A stretch of 64,000 nt of DNA from Brachynemurus nebulosus (Eukaryota > Arthropoda > Insecta > Neuroptera > Myrmeleontidae). Location: NCBI GenBank assembly GCA_035578155.1, contig JAPWDM010000024.1, positions 4,055,001 through 4,119,000 on the forward strand, written 5' to 3'. Shown here piece by piece: positions 59,080 through 64,000 of the stretch. A program made the position numbers and the translations under genes. Within the stretch, counting starts at the first letter, position 1, and every line of letters starts with the position of its first letter. The notes beneath the pieces are model-generated. The model was not told the origin of the DNA. It made no database searches and saw nothing but the letters and a program-made list of their open reading frames with translations.

Positions 59080-59434
59080 GTAAGTATAGGAGTCTGGAAA
59101 AACTAAAACGAGGTTTTGGGCTGGAAATGTTTTTCAATAGTCGGAAGGTCAACTTCCACGTTTCTAACTTTAGAAATGACCCTCAGTACCTAACAGTTTA
59201 GGCTGTGCATTGTATGTCAGTCAGTGTTAAGGATTTATTATTTAAATAAGATATTTAATTCAACAATGAAGGATTTCTGTACAAATTCTCTTCCTCTCTT
59301 TAACCACTTAGAGGATACATTTTCAAGAATCCTTTCTTAGTGCTCATGTATAGGTTATATAAGGAACTCCTGAGCAAAATGTCATTCTTCTAAACCTACA
59401 GTTTTTCCTGTGATAAAATAGGAAGATGTACTGA
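59080..59434. other. Non-coding DNA
   Basis: Nothing identifiable before the Penelope-like remnant. Confidence 0.4.
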
Positions 59435-59745
59435 AGAGTTCCTTGTTCGAGTTGTGGCTCTTCGTACATTGGTCAGACATCTAAGGCTCTCGAGTATCGT
59501 CTAAAATAACACAGATGGGATTTGGGTAGGGGTGAATTACGCACAGGCTTAGCACAACACGCGTATAATTTGGACCAGGTCTTCGAATTCCATAATACAA
59601 AGGTGTTACAATACGAAAAGAACTATAAAAAAGATTGAACCTGGAAACCCTATGGATTTTCTCAACGGAAAATGTAAATAATCAAGTTGAAAATGACAAT
59701 CTGACACTTTATAAACCCTTATGTCAAAATATTCAAAAACATAAA
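59435..59745 (+). pseudogene. Penelope-like element GIY-YIG endonuclease remnant
   Basis: From 59438: VPCSSCGSSYIGQTSKALEY, RLK, an in-frame TAA (59507-59509), then HRWDLGRGELRTGLAQHAYN and VFEFHNTKVLQYEKNYKKD. After a frameshift near 59635 it continues LNLETLWIFSTENVNN. The C-S-x-C-G-x-x-Y-I-G-Q-T start is the GIY-YIG nuclease domain found at the C-terminus of Penelope-like reverse transcriptases. One stop and one frameshift inactivate it, and the upstream reverse transcriptase is absent. Confidence 0.8.
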
Positions 59746-60190
59746 CAAAAATAAATTTAAATATGCTATAAATAATATGCACTTACATAAACACATTATT
59801 ATTATTCTCTATAAAACATAATAGATATGAAGTACATCTGTGGACCTATTTTGTCTATTTCAATTTGTTGTTTGATTTTTTGCAATTTTGTTTTTTGATT
59901 TTTTGATTTTTTGATTTTTGACTTTTAATTCATTTCAATGTTTGACGTAATACTATTTAAAAAAAAAAAGTATTTTATTAGTTTTTCAACAATATAATTT
60001 TTTATTTTTTAAAAAATTTGTTTGTCTTAATTTAAATTTTTATTTTTTGACTGTAAAGATTGTGTATTTTTATCTTAATAACTATAATAATTTTTTCATT
60101 TTGATTTGTTTTTTAAAAGAAGTTGTAAGTATTTGATTTATTGTATTACCATTTATTATTTTAATATTATGTTTGTTTCTAATATTTTAA
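59746..60190. other. AT-rich 3' region of the Penelope-like element
   Basis: Low-complexity TTTTTTGATTTTTTGA repeats at 59873-59930 and A/T runs. No gene is seen. Confidence 0.5.
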
Positions 60191-60240
60191 GATTATGGCC
60201 TGAAGAAGAGATTTATATTCTCGAAACGTACGTAGCCAAT
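60191..60240 (+). ncRNA. Hammerhead-ribozyme-like motif of Penelope type
   Basis: Core CTGAAGA (60200-60206, fits CUGANGA) and GAAA (60223-60226), followed by a minimal stem III with GTA at the cleavage position (60232-60234). Stem II pairs GAGA (60208-60211) with TCTC (60219-60222), leaving A60207 unpaired. Stem I pairs TTATGGC (60193-60199) with GCCA-A-TAA (60235-60242). Penelope-like elements are known to carry hammerheads in their terminal repeats, and this one lies 3' of a GIY-YIG remnant. The extra A may weaken or abolish cleavage. Confidence 0.55.
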
Positions 60241-60242
60241 AA

Positions 60243-60670
60243 AAAACAAAGAAAACTTTTTGATGTAACTTGGTGATCATTTATTCCAAAATATTCCTTA
60301 TAATTTTTAAATATAATTAATTTTTTATTTTCGGATTTTCTAAAATTTTTAAAAGTAACACAGACTTTATTTCTGTATCTCGAGACATTTCTAAAAGCTG
60401 CAACGAAAATATATACATATATTATATAAAAAAAAAAGTTTTATTTATATAACTCAAAATTAACAAGAATTAATACAATTTGTTCTTTTTCACATGAATA
60501 TAACATAACCTATCTTTTTGGACACAACAATTATGTTCAGTAAGCAATCTTAACACTTTTCGTCATTTTTCGCCATTTTATTTTTATAAAATAACAGCTA
60601 CTGACTTGCCAGTATTGACAAGATTGTTGGTTAGTCAGTACTGACCAGTCAGTAAAAATGAGGCGACAGT
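60243..60670. other. AT-rich non-coding DNA
   Basis: Nothing identifiable. Confidence 0.45.
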
Positions 60671-60728
60671 AGATGTTTACACGCGTCTGTGCTTATGTCA
60701 GTGTCAGTGCTACTGACGCGTGTAAACC
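60671..60728. repeat. Short inverted repeat TTTACACGCGTC
   Basis: GTTTACACGCGTC at 60674 and GACGCGTGTAAAC ending at 60727 around a GTCAGTGTCAGTGC centre. It is preceded by TCAGTACTGACCAGTCAGTA repeats. Possibly the end of a small transposon. Confidence 0.5.
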
Positions 60729-61809
60729 CCGGGTCACACTGTATTTCACTTTACTGTCCCACAGCTCACTGCCTCTTACCCCGTTCATTTACCCACTGCC
60801 CGATTATCGTCTTTACGAGTCTTTTTATATTAACGTTTGACCGACATTTTTCTATTAGTCGGCAGAAATTATGTGTTACCAAACTTATTACTGATAACAC
60901 ATATTTTAGTTGTTTGTTTCAGTTTGCTGGCCTCGATAATAATTTGTGTCCAAATAAATAGTTACCGATTGCAACACTGTTCTTTACTGAGGAATTCCAT
61001 TGCGTATCGTCGATCATTTATACAGAACCACCTCGACGGGATTTCCTTTCAAATAAAACAAAAAATATCCAAATCGATGCATATTTGTTGGAGTTATTCT
61101 CTAACATAGGCTAGCGGAAATAATTAAAGGATCAAAAAAAAAAAAAATCCCAAATTTTTAGCGATTTTTCGAGTGGCTGTATCTTTGTGAAAAATGGTCA
61201 AATCGGAGTCGTAAGCAAAGCAATTTAAAGCTGGGAGTATCTAGTTTCGAGATCTTGCGATAAAAAAATTTTCAAAGTAACGTGTGTGACATTCCTAATA
61301 AATACACTGAAAAAAAAATTTTCAAAATTTGTTCGTTTTTTTTTTTTTTTTTTTTTTGTTTTGTTTGGTCCACGGACTTGGAAAAAATTTTTCCGACTTA
61401 ATCACGATATGGAGCGGATAACTTGTTCATTCAGCTTTAATTTGCTTTTTTATAGACTTTTATACGACCACTTCTCGCGGAGATATCGGAGCTTGAATGG
61501 AAAAGAATCATTTCGTGTTTGACCATCGATATCTCAGCAACCAATGATCACACAGAAAATTGAATAGGTGTTTTCAAAATTCGAATAAGTTCTCTCGAAG
61601 GATTAGCCATTGTTTTTACAGAAAAAAATTTTTTTGCATACTTTACATGAATTTTAAAAATCAAGAAAAAAAGAGCTTTTGGTGGCTCTTTGGAAAATCA
61701 AGCGCTGAATTAAAAACTTCGAGAAAACCACTAATATTAAGTGTGCCTTTTACAGCTCAATATACTCACAAAAACTCCACCGAGTTTCAGTTTAATCCAT
61801 CCAGCTGTT
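60729..61809. other. Non-coding DNA
   Basis: Overlapping unsupported open frames. A T-run at 61335-61358. Confidence 0.4.
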
Positions 61810-62235
61810 TTTGTGTTTAATTCGACTGAATTTTTGAAAAAATTAAACGATCATTTTTTTGATCTTAAAATTTATCTATCTATTAATCTTCAACAAAATA
61901 AAAAAAAAAAATTTCTCATCTTTTTTCACATTTTTATCAATAGCAGTATTTAAATTTATAAAAAAAAAAATTTCTTAGAAATTTTTCAAAAAAAATTTTT
62001 TTTTTCTAAAATTTTTCAAAACAATTTTTAGAAAATTTTTTCGAAAAATTCTTAAAAAAATTTTTTTAAGAAGTTTCCTTTTTTTTATAAATTTAAATAC
62101 TGTTACTGATAAAAATTTGAAAAAAGCTGAGAAATTTTTTTTTTCATTTTGTTGAAGATTATGAAAGTTTAAGATCAAAAAAATGATCCTTTAATTTTTT
62201 CAAAAATTCAGTCGAATGAAACACAAAAAAGCCGA
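61810..62235. repeat. Imperfect inverted repeat, about 170-bp arms
   Basis: TTCGACTGAATTTTTGAAAA (61821) and the following AAATTTAT..CTTCAACAAAAT return in reverse complement up to 62222. The centre is A/T homopolymer-rich. Probably a hairpin-type element with eroded ends. Confidence 0.55.
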
Positions 62236-62887
62236 AATTTTTCAACTTTTCCTTTTTTTAATTTTTTGTGCAGCACTTTTTTCTGAGTGAAAAAAAGTAA
62301 ATAAGCAATTTTCATTCCTACTACAGTAACGCTGCAAGTCATAGTTAGTTATTCATGAACTATTTAAAAGAAATATTTTGATTTTTTTTTTTTTTAATAA
62401 ATATATCAAATTTTTAATAAACTGATATCGTATTTCCATCTTTTATTGAATTTTTATTTATTATAAATATTAATAATACAATTTTTTACTTTACTAAAAT
62501 TTACAGGGGTCAGGGGAGAATTTTCTTTACTTATATCTGTAATTTCCTGCACATTTGAAGATGTTTCTAAAAAATCTTTTGTTCCTTCCAATATTTTAAT
62601 TGAAATTTCTTTCTTATTTTCAATTGAATTTTCTACGTAGCCCTCTGCAACAGTACTAGATTTCCACCCGTCATGGCGCTTAAGGAGAGGGTAAGGTTAA
62701 TTCGTACAAAAAAAGGCTTGTTTTGTTATTTTTTTTGTGACGACACAGTTAAAATCTCTTTATTAAAACCCGTAGTACATTAAAGTATGACATTCGAAGA
62801 ATATTGTATAAAATTTTCACGTAGAAATATTAAAAAATACAGTAATGGCAGCAATTATTCGAACGTGTCTCGGAAAAAAGTAGAATT
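62236..62887. other. AT-rich non-coding DNA
   Basis: Nothing identifiable. Confidence 0.4.
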
Positions 62888-63205
62888 GCGGTGCCCCTCA
62901 TAACTTGGTGCTGGATCATCCGAAATAAAAAAATGAAAGTTCATTCGTTAGATAATAGTTTTCCTCAGGTAACGCTGGGAGTGTTTTTCGAAATTTCAAT
63001 TTTTCACTTTTTTGGAACGCTTAGCATGGAAAAACACGATTTTCTGCGAAAAAAATTGGCTAATTTGTTACTGTAAAATAAAAATTATTAACAAATTTGG
63101 AAAAATCTCTCCAGCGTTACCTCGTAAATTATGTACAAAAATAGTGTTCAAAATTTTAAATGGATTGGTGCTGTAGTTTTGAAGTTATGAGGGGCACCGA
63201 CTTTG
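62888..63205. repeat. Inverted pair CGGTGCCCCTCATAACTT
   Basis: 62890-62907 and its reverse complement at about 63182-63201, with partial similarity inside (TTGGTGCTG in both, direct). Possible element ends, with no clear target duplication. Confidence 0.45.
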
Positions 63206-64000
63206 AAAACGTGAGCTGTGGGGAAAACACTTTAAAGTTTTGAACACTTAAGGGAGGAGTTCACGCGAGAAACGGCTAATAAACTAATTTTTTTCGAATT
63301 TCGTTTTTTGTTTTTATTTTGTTCTGTGGTTCTTTACAAACACGGTGATATATAAAACATGGCCAAAAAAATTTTTTTCAAGTAGAAAAATATTTATTTG
63401 TGAGCCGCTGCACAGCCAAGTTGCTGCTCCTTTGCAGACAACGCTCGCCCCCCCCCCGCTCGCGATTTGATCAGTAATATTTAGTTTTGGTGTATACGTG
63501 AGTTATAGTATGCACTGAGATAATGTTCTTTTATTTTTATGCCCTTGTAGACGTCGTTTTAATAAACATTGAATAAACCGCTTCTTTTGTTATTATTTTT
63601 GTTTTTTACCGTTTCCCGAAAGTTGTATTTTTTCCGACAAGGAAAACCATATCTCAAGTTCTAGAAAAGATAGAGACTTAATTTTTTTTAATTTTGTTCA
63701 TAAACATACTGCGCATAAAGTGGAGTATGCTTTTTCCATTTGAACAATGGTAACTATTTTTAAACATTTTTTTTTTAATAAAAAATTGGGTTTTATAATT
63801 TTTAGAAGTTTGGGATTACAATTTTCTAGTTAATTTTTAAAATTACCTGAAACCCATACTCAGCTTTATGAACAGATCCTTTAGGAATAAAATAATGAAA
63901 AAATATTTAAAAAATATTCATTACTTGGGAGATATGACGTTCCTTGTAAACGCTTAAAAACTTATGAAAAAGGGCCCCCTTCCCCCACAGGGAAGAGTAA
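63206..64000. other. AT-rich non-coding DNA to window end
   Basis: A C-run at 63448-63458. No gene or repeat boundary is seen. Confidence 0.4.

Overview
This looks like nuclear DNA of an arthropod, most likely an insect and perhaps a hemipteran (inference). It is very AT-rich, has many long (TA)n microsatellites, and has arthropod-type TATA plus TCAGT initiator promoters inside its mobile elements. Its repeats belong to families common in insect genomes: Polinton-like, hAT-like, TTAA-type, mariner, pogo/Tc5-like and Penelope-like. There is one 500-base assembly gap (1755-2254). No host protein-coding gene is recognisable with confidence. The window is intergenic or intronic DNA made of nested mobile elements.

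Region 1 (about 3.0-15.5 kb). An old hAT-like composite (3051-15467, imperfect 8-bp target duplication) contains a younger 8,035-bp element (Element 1, 3901-11935). Element 1 has a perfect 6-bp target duplication (TTCCTA), AG...CT ends and two 2,736-bp, nearly identical inverted arms around a 2.56-kb core. These end features are those of Polintons/Mavericks, but the element carries no recognisable polymerase, integrase, protease or packaging ATPase. Each arm carries an outward-reading 161-codon gene. The core carries three minus-strand genes: a 58-aa protein, a 288-aa one-finger C2H2 protein and a 120-aa protein. Each gene has a GGN/CCN triplet tract just upstream of a TATA box.

Region 2 (about 15.5-29.4 kb). 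An 811-bp hAT-like MITE with another hairpin element inside it; an 8.7-kb TTAA-flanked element (17906-26612) with a FLYWCH-like remnant; a direct-repeat copy of a 1.6-kb family also present in Region 1; and a 284-bp piggyBac-like MITE.

Region 3 (29.46-36.25 kb). A large element with an 8-bp target duplication holds a broken Tc5/pogo-like transposase gene on the minus strand. That gene is split by Element 2 (31326-34259), a second 6-bp-TSD, AGTA...TACT-ended Polinton-like element. Element 2 has about 0.8-kb arms, a remnant of a double-jelly-roll capsid-like protein, a broken relative of the 120-aa protein of Element 1, and a tRNA-like sequence with A and B boxes in each arm. Together the two elements suggest a family of small virus-derived Polinton relatives whose genes are spread over several copies and which would need replication and integration functions from elsewhere.

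Region 4 (36.3-64 kb). tRNA-like sequences, hairpin MITEs, a pogo-ended MITE, a tandem duplication in which only one copy carries a MITE, a 120-bp tandem array (45.6-47.6 kb), a deleted mariner (55181-55885), an element with a pogo-type zinc-finger remnant (56225-57158), and a Penelope-like GIY-YIG remnant followed by a hammerhead-ribozyme-like motif (60191-60240). Long stretches between these hold nothing identifiable.
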